From Gammaproteobacteria bacterium (GTDB taxonomy: Bacteria; Pseudomonadota; Gammaproteobacteria; Steroidobacterales; Steroidobacteraceae), in contig VBNH01000075.1 in NCBI GenBank assembly GCA_005878095.1, positions 1-40,017 on the forward strand: a stretch of DNA of 40,017 bases, given 5' to 3'. The notes below the pieces were generated by a model. That model made no database searches. It saw only the letters and a list, made by a program, of their open reading frames with translations, and had not been told where the DNA came from. The position numbers and the translations under genes were made by a program. Positions 1 through 9,015 of this stretch are shown here, in pieces. The stretch's first letter is position 1; each line of letters opens with the position of its first letter.

Positions 1-529
1 TGGCGTGAATCGAGCGTCTGGCGCCGATCTCGAATCCCGCAAACTGGCGAACGCAGGGATTGCTGGCGATGAGCTCAAAGAGTCCCGGGTGAAACGTCCG
101 GCCTTCGGTCAGGTGAAATGCCGGATCAAACTCCTTCGTGAAGGCGCCGGTGATCCCAACCACTGGAAAGAAAATGCGCCTGTCCGTCAGACGCCGGCGA
201 GCCTCAATCAGCACTACGGCTGAAAACACCACGAGGGGCTTACCGTCACTGCCTTTCCTGATCCCCGGCAGGTTAAGCACGGTGTCGGCCTCGTCCCTCG
301 GGATGCTGCTGCCGATGCCCCGCGCGCCGAGGCTGCTGAGCACCACACGGTCGTCGCGTGCGTTGACCAACGCCTCACGTCGCGCCCCCGCACCCATCGA
401 CAACATCGAGACCAGTACCGCGACCGCACAGGTCACGCCGATGATGATTGTCAGGACCGAGCCGATGCGCTGAGCGAAGTCCGACAGGCTCATCGCGAGC
501 AGCGCGGCGAATTGTCGGGCGAAGCTCAT
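1..529 (-). CDS. ABC transporter permease, FtsX/MacB family (3' part beyond window edge)
   Basis: An open frame runs leftwards from ATG at 529 and is still open at base 1, so only about 176 N-terminal residues are visible. It starts MSFARQFAALLAMSL, followed by a hydrophobic segment at about residues 24-44 (VLTIIIGVTCAVAVLVSML). A long extracytoplasmic stretch comes next, as in the MacB periplasmic core domain. This order, one N-terminal membrane helix then a large periplasmic domain, is typical of FtsX/MacB permeases that move lipoproteins, peptides or drugs. The ATG overlaps the stop of the upstream permease by 4 bp (ATGA), so the two are translationally coupled and may form a heterodimer. 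No ATPase gene is visible; it may lie to the left. The substrate cannot be told. Confidence 0.8.
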   Translation of the reverse strand, partial: MSFARQFAALLAMSLSDFAQRIGSVLTIIIGVTCAVAVLVSMLSMGAGARREALVNARDDRVVLSSLGARGIGSSIPRDEADTVLNLPGIRKGSDGKPLVVFSAVVLIEARRRLTDRRIFFPVVGITGAFTKEFDPAFHLTEGRTFHPGLFELIASNPCVRQFAGFEIGARRSIHA

Positions 530-1545
530 GCCGCGCCGTGGCCGCCCAGTGCCGTAGCCACTCTCAGCCTCGCCGCGAGCGCCGCCGGGACGGCCGCACT
601 CACCAGCGCCATCAGCGCCCCGGACACGAGACCGATCACGACGACCACACCCGGCATCGAGAGTCCGAGTACGAATCTCGCTGCCAACGGCAGCGTGAGC
701 GTCGCCAGCGCAAGCCCGAGCGCGGCGCCTCCAAGGAAGATCACCAGCGCCTCGGCGAGTATGAGCAGGAACACCGCGTGATCGGTGAAGCCGAGGGTCT
801 TGATGACTGCGAGCTCCGGTGTGCGCTCGCGAGTCGACTGAATCATCATGGTGGTGGTCGCAAAGAGCAGTGCCACAAGCACCGCGCCCACCACTGCCTG
901 GAGCAGGAAGTCAAAGTCGCCGATGCGCTGCACGTTCGCCTGCGCCAGCTCGCGGAGCGACTCGGTCTTCGTTTCGTGGGACGAATTGGCGAATCGCCGG
1001 TCGATGGCATCGGCCACCGGTACGGCGAGCTTGGGATCGGAGACCGCGACGTTGAAATGATTCACGGTGGCCTTGCCGGCTGCGCGGGCCTCATCGAAGT
1101 AAGGAAAACTGATGAGGACGAATCGGGCCCGACCGACGCCGACGTCGCTGTCGGTGAAGGTGCCCACGACATCGAACGCCCAGTCGGTCGAGCCATTTTT
1201 CTGCGGGGACGGCCAGTCATCCTCCGGACTCACCGCCACGATGCCGATCCCCTCGGTGGGCTTCTGATAAGTGGCGCCGGTGAGCTCCACGGGGATGGCC
1301 ACCTTCACTCCCGGTACCGAGCGGATCTGATCGAGCAGGCCCAAGGGGAGCGGTTGGAGGATATAGCTTTCGCGGCTGTGGACGAGCAGCAGATCGGCGC
1401 GCGCGGCCGCGACCGCGTGTGCGACGCCGGTTTTCAGCCCCTGGAGCACGCCAAAGAGCGCAAAGGCGACGCTGACCTGGAGGAAGATCAGGATAGTCCG
1501 TCCGGGCTTGCGCCAGATGCCGGACCAGATGAGTGGCAGGAACTT
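526..1545 (-). CDS. ABC transporter permease, FtsX/MacB family
   Basis: 339 residues from the ATG at 1545 (MKFLPLIWSGIWRKPGRT). The frame is open for a further 22 codons upstream, but those residues look non-coding and the family normally begins at this basic, Trp-containing segment. A first membrane helix (about residues 20-40) precedes a periplasmic domain of roughly 180 residues. Three more helices fill the C-terminal part: LLQAVVGAVLVALLFATTTM, the LILAEALVIFLGGAALGLAL region, and VVVIGLVSGALMALVSAAV. This is the FtsX fold with one plus three helices. The motif TRERTPELAVIKTLGF is typical of FtsX domains. The gene is coupled by 4 bp to the next permease and is divergent from the Gfo/Idh/MocA gene. 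There is no evident link with the sugar genes. Confidence 0.88.
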   Translation of the reverse strand, partial: KFLPLIWSGIWRKPGRTILIFLQVSVAFALFGVLQGLKTGVAHAVAAARADLLLVHSRESYILQPLPLGLLDQIRSVPGVKVAIPVELTGATYQKPTEGIGIVAVSPEDDWPSPQKNGSTDWAFDVVGTFTDSDVGVGRARFVLISFPYFDEARAAGKATVNHFNVAVSDPKLAVPVADAIDRRFANSSHETKTESLRELAQANVQRIGDFDFLLQAVVGAVLVALLFATTTMMIQSTRERTPELAVIKTLGFTDHAVFLLILAEALVIFLGGAALGLALATLTLPLAARFVLGLSMPGVVVVIGLVSGALMALVSAAVPAALAARLRVATALGGHGAA

Positions 1546-1639
1546 CATGCGGCGGTCCGGGTCGGAGCGCCGGTCAGTGCCGACGGGCCCATGGTTTCGA
1601 CACACTAACAAAGGACCCCATGCACGTCATCTGCCGGGG

Positions 1640-1677
1640 CTATCGCATCCCGCCGGCCTGGCGCTTAGACTTCCCGC
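1640..1677 (+). promoter_or_regulatory. Shared 38-bp promoter/regulatory element, copy 1
   Basis: This block matches 22828-22865 in 34 of 38 positions without a gap. The 3' part, CGCTTAGACTTCC, is identical in both. TAGACT at 1666-1671 could be a -10 box (4 of 6 matches to TATAAT), which would place the start of transcription about 33 bases before the ATG at 1711. The -35 match is poor, so activation by a regulator, or use of another sigma factor, is likely if this is a promoter. The other copy lies upstream of the ABC sugar-binding protein gene. It could equally be an operator sequence rather than a core promoter. Confidence 0.6.
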
Positions 1678-1710
1678 GCGCCGTCCGCGGCGCCTGAGCG
1701 ATCGACTGCC

Positions 1711-2886
1711 ATGCCTCGCGATGCGTCCGATATGAGCAACGTTGCAACCCCTAAGCCATTGCGCCGCCTTCGTGCCGGTATGGTCGGTGGCGGGCGTGGC
1801 GCATTTATCGGATCGGTGCATCGCATTGCCGCCGAGCTCGACGGCCAGGCACAGATCGTCGCCGGTGCAATGTCTTCTCACCCTGAGATCGCCCGCGAAA
1901 GTGCCGCCGCCTGGTTTCTCGAGCGCACCTACACCTCCTATGCGGACATGGCCTCGAGCGAGGCAGCCGATCGGGAAGGCATCGACTTCGTCATCATCGC
2001 GACCCCGAATGATCTGCATTACCCGGTAGCGAGGGCCTTCCTCTCGGCAGGCATTCATGTCGTCTGTGACAAGCCCCTCGCTTTGACGCTCGCCGAGGGG
2101 GAGGAGCTGGTTCGCCTCGTTGAAGCCGGCCCGACGTTGTTCGCGCTCACGCACAACTACACGGGCTATCCCGCCGTGCGCCAGGCGCGTGACATGGTGC
2201 GTGCTGGGCAGCTGGGGGAGATCCGCAAGGTCATGGTCGAATACACCCAGGACTGGCTGATGGAGCCACTGGAGAGCCGCGGCAACAAGCAGGCCGCCTG
2301 GAGAACCGATCCGGCACGGGCCGGCCTCAGTGGTTGCGTGGGCGATATCGGTACCCACGCCCAGAATCTGCTCGAGTTCGTGACGGGCGGTCAGATCGAG
2401 GCCCTGTGTGCGGACCTGAGCTGCGTTGTAGCGGGCCGGCGGTTGGATGACGACGCCAGTATTCTGCTGAGACTGCGCGGCGGAGCCAAGGGAACGCTCA
2501 TCTGCTCGCAGGTCGCCTGCGGCGAGGAAAACAGGCTCTCGATTCGGGTTTACGGATCCCAGGCGGGGCTGGAGTGGCATCAGCAGGACCCGAGCACACT
2601 CATTTATAAGCGCGCTGGCAGTCCCTGGGAGCGGTTACGGACCGGACAGAGCTACTTGAGGCCGTCGGCCAAAGCCGTCACTCGAATGCCGGCCGGGCAT
2701 CCGGAGGGTTATCTCGAGGCTTTTGCGAACATCTACCGCGGCTTCATCGAGGACGTGCGCCGAGTCGGCCTGGGTCAGGCACCGGTGCGAGATTACCCCG
2801 GGGTACAGGAGGGCCTGCGCGGCTTGCGCTTCATCGCCCAGGCGGTCGCGAGCTCGCGGGCCGGGTCGGTCTGGCTGAACCTGTAG
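1711..2886 (+). CDS. Gfo/Idh/MocA family NAD(P)-dependent oxidoreductase
   Basis: 391 residues, no signal peptide, so cytoplasmic. The N-terminal Rossmann fold has a glycine-rich loop ([12 protein letters not shown], residues 23-34) and the conserved DKPL motif with K121. The C-terminal domain carries [10 protein letters not shown], giving D212 and H216. The Lys/Asp/His set matches the catalytic triad of inositol and sugar dehydrogenases of this family. Members oxidise or reduce ring hydroxyls of sugars, inositols or 3-keto-sugars. Which substrate applies here is not visible. ATG 1711 is used; ATG 1732 (MSNVATPK) is an equally plausible start, and neither has a strong ribosome binding site. 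The gene stands alone, but its upstream element is shared with the sugar ABC importer at 22878, which suggests a role in the same pathway, for example as a second inositol or keto-sugar dehydrogenase. Confidence 0.9.
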   Translation: MPRDASDMSNVATPKPLRRLRAGMVGGGRGAFIGSVHRIAAELDGQAQIVAGAMSSHPEIARESAAAWFLERTYTSYADMASSEAADREGIDFVIIATPNDLHYPVARAFLSAGIHVVCDKPLALTLAEGEELVRLVEAGPTLFALTHNYTGYPAVRQARDMVRAGQLGEIRKVMVEYTQDWLMEPLESRGNKQAAWRTDPARAGLSGCVGDIGTHAQNLLEFVTGGQIEALCADLSCVVAGRRLDDDASILLRLRGGAKGTLICSQVACGEENRLSIRVYGSQAGLEWHQQDPSTLIYKRAGSPWERLRTGQSYLRPSAKAVTRMPAGHPEGYLEAFANIYRGFIEDVRRVGLGQAPVRDYPGVQEGLRGLRFIAQAVASSRAGSVWLNL

Positions 2887-2929
2887 AGCGCGGCACGCCG
2901 TGTGGCGCGGCGGAATTCCTCGGCGCCGC

Positions 2930-3541
2930 TCAGAAGCGCCCGCCCGTCTCGACCGCCCACGTTTTGCCGTCGCCGGCCTGCGCGAGCGGCACGCAGGCGT
3001 GATAGGAGCCCGGTATGGCGACGTACTGCAGGACCTGAGTGGCACCGACTCGCGAGGTGAAGAAACCGAGCAATGCGAGCTCCTTGGTCATCAGGATGAA
3101 GGGCCGTCGCAAGGTGCGCGCGTGCGGCCCCGCCGCGCTCTCCTCGGCCAGCGCGATATCGTGGATCCGTTGCACGAGCGCCAGCCGCCGCGGCGCGTCG
3201 AGCCGCACAAACCCCTCGCCGTGCGCGGCCCGGGCGGCCGCATCGAATGCCTCGAGGCCGCTCAGATAACGCTCGCGATCCTCCCGCGGATAGGTATCTT
3301 TCAACATGGCGTCGATGAACGCCGGCACGCCGACATCCTTTGCGCCGGGCGTGGCCGTACGGGGAATCATGATTTCCGCGACTTCGGCCACCAGCTCCGC
3401 CTGCCCCTCGCTGAGGAATCGTGGCTTCCAGGTCGGATTTTCCGCCGCCCGGCAGCCGTCGAGCACGCCGAGCATTGCCGGCGCGGACAGCGTGCCGCCC
3501 ATCAGCCAGGCGACCTGTTGCAGCACTTCGCGGCGGTTCAC
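2930..3541 (-). CDS. Gluconate 2-dehydrogenase subunit 3 family protein (small subunit A)
   Basis: 203 residues, PF13618-like. The N-terminus MNRREVLQQVAWLMGG has a twin-arginine pair followed by a hydrophobic stretch, consistent with Tat export. The mature part has the typical EVAEIMIPRTATPGAKDVGV motif, where proline and glycine residues follow an acidic helix, and the family-type C-terminal region FTSRVGATQVLQYVAIPGS. In characterised FAD-linked dehydrogenases (glucose, gluconate and glucoside 3-dehydrogenases) such subunits stabilise the GMC catalytic subunit and carry it through the Tat system as a passenger. The gene begins 11 bp after the stop of the GMC gene at 3553 and is the last of the minus-strand module 6198-2930. 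A paralogue of identical length lies at 10818-11429. Confidence 0.9.
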   Translation of the reverse strand: MNRREVLQQVAWLMGGTLSAPAMLGVLDGCRAAENPTWKPRFLSEGQAELVAEVAEIMIPRTATPGAKDVGVPAFIDAMLKDTYPREDRERYLSGLEAFDAAARAAHGEGFVRLDAPRRLALVQRIHDIALAEESAAGPHARTLRRPFILMTKELALLGFFTSRVGATQVLQYVAIPGSYHACVPLAQAGDGKTWAVETGGRF

Positions 3542-3552
3542 GGTTGCACTCC

Positions 3553-5277
3553 TCAGATATTCATTCGCCTGAGCTCATCGACGGCGTGGTTCGCCGCGCG
3601 TGCCGTCAGCGCCATGTAAGTCAGGGAGGGGTTCTGGCACGCCGCGGAAGTCATGCAGGAGCCATCGGTGACGTAGACGTTCTTGCAGGCGTGCACCTGA
3701 TTCCACTCGTTCAGGACCGAGGTCTTCGGATCCCTGCCCATCCGCGCCGTGCCCATTTCGTGGATGCCGAGACCGAGGCCAATCTGCTGATCGAAGGGGC
3801 GTATGTCGCGGTAACCGGCCGCCTCCAGCATCTCGGCTGCGTCGTTCTTCATGTCCCTGCGCATGCGCAGCTCGTTCTCCTTCAGGCCGGCATCGAACGC
3901 CAGGACTGGCAGGCCGAACCTGTCCTTGTGAGTGCGATCGAGGGTGACGCGATTGGCGTGGTACGGAAGCACCTCGCCGAAGCCACCCATCCACACATAC
4001 CACGGTCCGGGCGCGGCGGCTTTGGCTTTCAGGCTCGCGCCGAGCGTCGCATCGTGCATGAGGCGGGTCCAGTCGAGCCGCGCCGCGCCGCCCTGGTAAC
4101 CGAAGCCGCGCAGGTAGTCGCGCCTGTCGGCGCCCAGGTTGCGATAACGCGGCACGTAGAAGCCGTTCGGACGGCGCCCGCTGTAGTAACGATCCTCGAA
4201 CCCGTCGACCCGCGCGCCGGCGCCGACATCGAGGTGATGGTCCATGATGTTGCAGCCGAGCTCGCCGCTGTCGTTGCCGAAGCCGTTCGGAAAGCGGCTG
4301 GAAACCGAATTCAGCAGTATGAAAGCCGAGCCGAAGGTCGAGGCGCACAGAAAGATCACGCGCGCCAGGTACTCGGTCTGCGCACCGCTCTGGGCATCGA
4401 GCACGCGCACGCCACGCGCCCGACCGCCTCTTGCGTCGTGCAGCAGCTCGTGCACGATCGCGTTGGGAACGAGCGTCATGTTGCCGGTGCGTTCGGCGGC
4501 CGGCAGCGTGCTGGAATTGCTGCTGAAGTAGGCGCCAAAGGGACAGCCGCGGATGCACAGGTTGCGGTACTGGCAGGTGCCGCGCTGCGGACTGTGTGCG
4601 AGCGGCGCGGTCAGGTGGGCCGCTCGCCCGATGGTGAGGGTGCGGCCGAATCTGTCCGCCAGCACGCGCCGCAAGCGCTGCTCCACGCAATTGAGCTCCA
4701 TCGGCGGCAGAAACTTCCCGTCCGGGAGCTGCGGCAGATTCTCGGCCTGACCGCTGACGCCGATGAAGCCCTCGACATGATCGTACCAGGGCGCGAGATC
4801 GTCATAGCGGATGGGCCAGTCGACCGCGATGCCGTCCCGCGCATTCGCCTCGAAATCCATCGGGCTCCAGCGATAACTCTGCCGGCCCCACATGATGGAG
4901 CGCCCGCCGACGTGGTAGCCGCGTATCCAGTCGAAGCGCTGAATCTCGATGTACGGATTGTCCAGGTCATCGACGAACCAGTGCTTGGAGGCCTGCGTGA
5001 TCACATTGCTGCGCGCGCCGATGGCGTGACGCCTGAGATCCTCCTGTGTGGCGCGGCCCCCGTAGGGCAGCTCCCAGGGATCCTTCATGGCGGTCGGATA
5101 GTCGCCATGCCGGACCATGCGCCCGCGATCGAGCACCAGGGTCTTCAGGCCCTTCTCGGTCAGCTCCTTGGCGGCCCAGCCGCCGCTGATGCCCGTACCG
5201 ACGACGATTGCATCGTAGGAGTGGTCGTCCACAAGCGCTCTCAACTGCCCTGAGCCTGCAGGGGTCGCATCGTGCAT
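3553..5277 (-). CDS. GMC family FAD oxidoreductase A, probable glycoside 3-dehydrogenase catalytic subunit
   Basis: 574 residues. The FAD-binding motif VVGTGISGGWAAKEL has its glycines at 27-33. The C-terminal GMC_oxred_C domain supplies the active-site pair H506 (GIHEMGTARMG) and N549 (CQNPSLTYMAL). Three cysteines at 235, 241 and 245 (CQYRNLCIRGC) fall where FAD-glucose dehydrogenase-type enzymes bind a 3Fe-4S cluster, which passes electrons outward. There is no signal peptide; export with the Tat-tagged subunit at 2930 is the expected route. With the neighbouring isomerase and subunit 3, the best assignment is a periplasmic sugar or glycoside dehydrogenase, probably oxidising C3 of a glycosyl unit. 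The exact substrate is inferred. No cytochrome c electron acceptor gene is in the window. It starts 9 bp after the isomerase stop, in the same operon. Confidence 0.88.
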   Translation of the reverse strand: MHDATPAGSGQLRALVDDHSYDAIVVGTGISGGWAAKELTEKGLKTLVLDRGRMVRHGDYPTAMKDPWELPYGGRATQEDLRRHAIGARSNVITQASKHWFVDDLDNPYIEIQRFDWIRGYHVGGRSIMWGRQSYRWSPMDFEANARDGIAVDWPIRYDDLAPWYDHVEGFIGVSGQAENLPQLPDGKFLPPMELNCVEQRLRRVLADRFGRTLTIGRAAHLTAPLAHSPQRGTCQYRNLCIRGCPFGAYFSSNSSTLPAAERTGNMTLVPNAIVHELLHDARGGRARGVRVLDAQSGAQTEYLARVIFLCASTFGSAFILLNSVSSRFPNGFGNDSGELGCNIMDHHLDVGAGARVDGFEDRYYSGRRPNGFYVPRYRNLGADRRDYLRGFGYQGGAARLDWTRLMHDATLGASLKAKAAAPGPWYVWMGGFGEVLPYHANRVTLDRTHKDRFGLPVLAFDAGLKENELRMRRDMKNDAAEMLEAAGYRDIRPFDQQIGLGLGIHEMGTARMGRDPKTSVLNEWNQVHACKNVYVTDGSCMTSAACQNPSLTYMALTARAANHAVDELRRMNI

Positions 5278-5286
5278 TGCAGCGGA

Positions 5287-6198
5287 TCAGCGGATGGCGC
5301 GCAAGTAGTCGTACGCCACCTGCGCGGCCTGCATCGGACCCACGTGGAACGGACCTTCCTCCTCGAAGAAGTAATGTCGGAGCCCCGCCTTTTCCGCGGC
5401 GGCGAAGATCGGCCCATAGTCCACCACGCCGCGACCGAGCTCCGCCCCGTGCATCGCGCCGAGCTTCGCACCCGCAGGGTCACTGTCGCGCAGAAAGTCC
5501 TTGACGTGAATCATCGGAAAGCGGTTCGGGTACTTGCTGAAATAGTCGACCGGATCGCGGCCCGCGAAAATCATCCAGCCACAGTCGATCTCGAATTGAA
5601 CCAGCCGCGCATCGGTTTCCCGCAGCAGCAGGTCGTAGCCGACGCCTGCGCCGCGTTCGGCGACGAATTCGAAGTCGTGATTGTGATAGACGTACTGAAG
5701 ACCGGCGCGCGCGGCTTGCTCGCCGATGCGGTTGGCGAGCTCGGCGGTGCGCTTCGCCTCATCCGCGCTCATGCCGGCCTGCGGCACGCCGCCCGGCGAT
5801 TGCGGATCGGCTGCCAGCGAGCGCAGCGATCCGCTGGCGGCGTATCTCGCGCCCAGGGCGTGCGCGTCGGCGAAGGCCGAATCCAGATTGCTCATGTCGA
5901 ACCGAAGATGCGCGCTGGGACATGTGAGACCCGCGTCGTCGAGCAATCGCCGGAACTGCCCGGCGGAGAGCTGACCGAACCCCGCGGTCTCGACTTCGCC
6001 AAACCCGATCCTTCGAAGCTGCCTGAGCGTAGCGGCGGGATCCCGCCCGATCTCGTCCTTGACGGTGTAAAGCTGGATTCCGACGGGTTTGCCGAGCGGT
6101 GTCGCACGGATCACTCGCGGCAGGCCGTTCAGGATGAGCGCGGCGGCAGCGTATCGACCCGTGTGTCCCAGGAAGCGTCTGCGAGTACACCTGGACAT
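5287..6198 (-). CDS. Tat-exported sugar phosphate isomerase/epimerase-like TIM-barrel protein
   Basis: 303 residues. The N-terminus (TRRRFLGHTGRYAAAALIL) is a clear Tat signal, so the protein should act folded in the periplasm. The remainder is an AP-endonuclease-2-type TIM barrel. Likely metal ligands sit in YVYHNHDFEF, FEIDCGW, MIHVKDF and the C-terminal YFFEEEGP segment, the usual Glu/Asp/His/Glu arrangement. Family members isomerise or epimerise sugars, and in published 3-keto-glycoside and C-glycoside pathways relatives catalyse elimination from 3-keto-glycosides. A periplasmic location makes a phosphorylated substrate unlikely. It is the first gene of the minus-strand module and sits downstream of the LacI-type operator near 6268. 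True function is not established. Confidence 0.87.
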   Translation of the reverse strand: MSRCTRRRFLGHTGRYAAAALILNGLPRVIRATPLGKPVGIQLYTVKDEIGRDPAATLRQLRRIGFGEVETAGFGQLSAGQFRRLLDDAGLTCPSAHLRFDMSNLDSAFADAHALGARYAASGSLRSLAADPQSPGGVPQAGMSADEAKRTAELANRIGEQAARAGLQYVYHNHDFEFVAERGAGVGYDLLLRETDARLVQFEIDCGWMIFAGRDPVDYFSKYPNRFPMIHVKDFLRDSDPAGAKLGAMHGAELGRGVVDYGPIFAAAEKAGLRHYFFEEEGPFHVGPMQAAQVAYDYLRAIR

Positions 6199-6260
6199 GG
6201 TCGTCCTTGTGAAGTCAGGGCGGCCGCACGTCAGCGGCAGCCCGGGGCTGTGCTACTCTA

Positions 6261-6276
6261 TCGCAATCGATTACTG
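6261..6276. promoter_or_regulatory. Putative LacI/GalR-type operator
   Basis: The sequence TCGCAATCGATTACTG has a perfect 8-bp core palindrome (AATCGATT, 6265-6272) with a central CpG, as in PurR/CytR/GalR-type sites. On the minus strand it lies about 60 bases upstream of the isomerase start, just before a TAGAGT box at 6253-6258 that could be a -10. On the plus strand it precedes the symporter operon. It could therefore control both divergent modules. The match is to a general family pattern, not to a known site. Confidence 0.5.
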
Positions 6277-6474
6277 AGAAAACCAGTCTGCATCGACCGC
6301 GAGCAGGGTTACCGAGTGGCGCTGCAGAAGTCGAACGCGCGATTCAACCCCGCGCTGACCGCGGTCGGCGACTTCTCCATCGAATCGGGGGAGCGCGCCA
6401 TCGAGTTGCTGCTCGCGCTGCAGCAGCGCTTCATCGCGGTCGTCTGCGCCAGCCACGAGATGGCGACCCGGTGA
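6271..6474 (+). pseudogene. Remnant of a LacI-family regulator gene (ligand-binding domain fragment)
   Basis: The frame ending at TGA 6472-6474 encodes about 67 residues that fit the middle of a LacI-family effector domain. REQGYRVAL resembles the conserved ExGYRxAL helix, GDFSIESGERAIELLLAL is a near-consensus LacI segment, and [14 protein letters not shown] matches the region normally reading TAVxxxNDxMAxG. The N-terminal helix-turn-helix and everything after this point are missing, and no good start codon is present, so it is not a working regulator. The stop overlaps the GTG start of the symporter. A complete LacI gene was probably deleted here, leaving its operator next to the fragment. 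I am fairly sure of the homology and less sure of the exact left boundary. Confidence 0.68.
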
Positions 6475-7715
6475 GCCGACTGATCCGAGTGCGTCTTTGC
6501 ACCATGATGTTCCTGGAGTTCTTCATCTGGGGCGGCTGGTTCGTCACGCTGGGCAGCTACCTGGCCTCGACCCTGCACGCCAGCGGCGCACAGACCGCGC
6601 TCGCTTATTCCACGCAATCCTGGGGCGCCATCATCGCCCCCTTCGTCGTCGGGCTCATCGCGGATCGCTACTTCAATGCCGAGCAGCTGCTCGGCGCCAT
6701 TCACATCGCAGGCGCCCTGCTGCTTTACGCGCTCTACAGCACGCGGCACTTCCAGGCCTTCTATCCCTGCGTGCTCGCGTACATGATTCTCTACATGCCG
6801 ACGCTGGCGCTGGTCAACACCATTTCCTTCCGCCAGATGGACGAGCCCGCCCGGCACTTCGGCGGCGTTCGCCTGTGGGGCACGATCGGCTGGATCGTCG
6901 CGGGGCTCCTGATCAGCTACGGCTTCGCCTGGGATTCGCATGGCGGCATCGCACGGGGCCTGCTCGCCAAGACGTTCCTCATGTCCGCGATTGCCTCCCT
7001 GGCGCTCGGCCTCTACAGCTTCACGCTGCCGCGCACGCCGCCGCTGCGGGAGCCTGGGCAACCGCCACGCCTCGCGCATCTCCTCGGCCTCGATGCACTG
7101 GCCCTGCTGCGACACAGGAACTTCGCCGTATTCTTCCTCGCCTCGATCCTGATCTGTATCCCGCTGGCCTTCTACTACCAGAACGCCAATCAATTTCTCA
7201 CCGAGATTCACGTTGCCAACGCGACGGGCAAGCAGACCATCGGGCAGATGTCGGAAGTTGCGTTCATGCTGTTGATCCCGGTGTTTCTGAAGACCTTCGG
7301 CATGAAGACCACGCTCCTGCTCGGCATGCTCGCGTGGGCTGCTCGGTATCTGCTGTTTGCGTTCGGCAATGCCCATGAGCTGGCGTTCATGCTGATCGTC
7401 GGGATTGCGCTGCACGGCGCCTGCTATGACTTTTTCTTCGTGTCCGGCCAGATTTACACCGATTCCAAGGCGGGCGCGCGGCACAAGGCCGCAGCCCAAG
7501 GCCTGATAACGCTGGCAACCTACGGTGTTGGCATGCTCATCGGGTTCTGGGCCGCCGGCCTCATCGACGACCGGTACGCCGCTGGCGGCGCGCACGACTG
7601 GCAGTCCATCTGGCTGTTCCCGGCCGGCTTTGCGGCCGTGGTGTTCGCGCTGTTCGCGGCGGCGTTCCGCAACGAGGCGCTCACCTACGCCCATGCACGG
7701 AGCACGCCATCTTGA
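6471..7715 (+). CDS. Nucleoside:H+ symporter-type MFS transporter
   Basis: 414 residues with about 12 membrane segments. The start [20 protein letters not shown] and the following TLGSYL align with the beginning of NupG-type nucleoside:H+ symporters, as do [13 protein letters not shown] and [13 protein letters not shown] at 6471 is chosen because the family begins a few residues before this first helix; ATG 6504 would cut into it. The protein sits in the inner membrane. In sugar-degradation clusters, members of this family often occur with isomerases and dehydrogenases and probably carry sugars or glycosides rather than nucleosides; that is inference. It opens the plus-strand module and overlaps the LacI remnant by 4 bp (GTGA). 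Confidence 0.87.
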   Translation: MSRLIRVRLCTMMFLEFFIWGGWFVTLGSYLASTLHASGAQTALAYSTQSWGAIIAPFVVGLIADRYFNAEQLLGAIHIAGALLLYALYSTRHFQAFYPCVLAYMILYMPTLALVNTISFRQMDEPARHFGGVRLWGTIGWIVAGLLISYGFAWDSHGGIARGLLAKTFLMSAIASLALGLYSFTLPRTPPLREPGQPPRLAHLLGLDALALLRHRNFAVFFLASILICIPLAFYYQNANQFLTEIHVANATGKQTIGQMSEVAFMLLIPVFLKTFGMKTTLLLGMLAWAARYLLFAFGNAHELAFMLIVGIALHGACYDFFFVSGQIYTDSKAGARHKAAAQGLITLATYGVGMLIGFWAAGLIDDRYAAGGAHDWQSIWLFPAGFAAVVFALFAAAFRNEALTYAHARSTPS

Positions 7716-7774
7716 TCGAACGCACAAGGTCACCAGAACCGCAATCGCCAGCGAGAGAGTTCAGGCCGACACCC

Positions 7775-8986
7775 ATGAGGCTCAGCATACTTACGGCCGC
7801 ATTACAGGAATTGACTCCGCGCGACCGGCGAGACGCCGACCCGGATCTGGCCATCGAGGAGTGGTTGGAGTTCGCCCGGCAGCTCGGTTGCCCCAATATC
7901 GAGCTCTCCGCTGCGCTGCACCCAACGCAAAGCGATGTCCCGGCCGCGGCACTTCTTGACCCTGTGGCCAACACCCTCGATCTGCGCCAGCCCTTCAGTG
8001 CGGCGCGCGCAGCGCGCGTGCGCCGCGCCATGCAATCCACGGGCGTCGGCCTGTCGGACCTCGCCTACTTCGACAATATGCTCGCCGCAGACGAATCAGT
8101 GCGCGCGAAGAAGCACGAGCTGATGCTGCGCGTCTTCGACGCCGCGGTGTTGCTCGGCACGGATGCCGTTACCGGCTTTGTAGGCCGAAATCCCCTGCTG
8201 GCAATGGACGCCAATTTGATGATGTTCGAAGAGGTGTTCGTGCCGCTGCTCGAGCAGGCCAAAGCCCGCGGGCTGACGTTTCGAGTCGAGCAGTGTCCCA
8301 TGCCGGGCTGGAACATCACCGACACCTGGCATAACAACATCGCCTATGCCCCGGGTCCATGGATTGCATTGCACCGGATCTGTGAACGGCACGGGGTCGG
8401 CGAGCAATTCCGCATCCACTATGACCCCTCGCATGCGATTCTGATGGGACAGGACTCGCGCTCGGTGTTCCAGTATCTGAAGGACACCGGCTACGACTTT
8501 CTGATCGGCGGCTTCCATGTCAAGGGCCAGGTCATCGATTCGCGCGGAATATCGGCGTGGGGGTATGGTGGGCAGACGATGCAGCGCGGCGACTGGCACG
8601 GGGACACCCCGAGCGCCGATCCGGCCGAGCAGCAGAACGCCTGGAAGAAGCAAACCGTGTTTTGTGAGCACGAGCTGCCGGGCACTGCGCGCCATGATCC
8701 GCTTGCGTATCTGCAGAATCGATCGGTGGATTGGCTGGATCATCAGCTCGCCGCGCGTGAGCTGCTGCGCATCGACCCGCAGAAGACCTTCCTGGTCGTG
8801 GAACATGAGTATCCCAAGGCTCGCGTACAGGACAAGGCGCGGCTGGCGCCGATTCTGGCCGGGTCACTCGCCTTTACGCGAGCGATCGACGAAGCCGCCG
8901 CGGCGATGTACGCCCTGCAGCACGAGGTGCTCGCCGCCCAGGGAATCCCCGTGCAGGGCATCGGTCGTCAGGAGTATCGCTCCTGA
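7775..8986 (+). CDS. Sugar phosphate isomerase/epimerase family TIM-barrel protein (cytoplasmic)
   Basis: 403 residues from ATG 7775 ([13 protein letters not shown]), which begins directly with the first barrel strand. An earlier TTG at 7712 overlaps the symporter stop but would add 21 residues without family character. Likely metal-binding positions are in [29 protein letters not shown] and VVEHEYP, the Glu/Asp/His/Glu set of xylose-isomerase-like barrels. It is longer than the Tat-exported homologue at 5287 and has no signal peptide, so it should act on the imported product. Candidate roles are isomerisation of a keto-sugar or cleavage of a 3-keto-glycoside. It lies between the symporter and GMC-B genes. 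Confidence 0.87.
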   Translation: MRLSILTAALQELTPRDRRDADPDLAIEEWLEFARQLGCPNIELSAALHPTQSDVPAAALLDPVANTLDLRQPFSAARAARVRRAMQSTGVGLSDLAYFDNMLAADESVRAKKHELMLRVFDAAVLLGTDAVTGFVGRNPLLAMDANLMMFEEVFVPLLEQAKARGLTFRVEQCPMPGWNITDTWHNNIAYAPGPWIALHRICERHGVGEQFRIHYDPSHAILMGQDSRSVFQYLKDTGYDFLIGGFHVKGQVIDSRGISAWGYGGQTMQRGDWHGDTPSADPAEQQNAWKKQTVFCEHELPGTARHDPLAYLQNRSVDWLDHQLAARELLRIDPQKTFLVVEHEYPKARVQDKARLAPILAGSLAFTRAIDEAAAAMYALQHEVLAAQGIPVQGIGRQEYRS

Positions 8987-9015
8987 CCGCTCGAGCGGTG
9001 CAGCGGCTCAGCATC

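Noticed and set aside
448-1608. Long plus-strand open frame of 386 codons opposite the ABC permease
   Set aside because: Arg/Gly/His-rich product without any domain, fully antisense to a clear FtsX permease. It is a by-product of high GC content.
3421-5253. 610-codon plus-strand open frame opposite GMC-A
   Set aside because: The minus strand encodes a complete GMC enzyme with all motifs. The plus-strand product has no recognisable fold and no start signals.
6258-6265. CTATCGCA shared with the start of the two 38-bp elements
   Set aside because: Only eight bases match and the rest differ completely, so chance cannot be excluded. I did not count it as a third copy.
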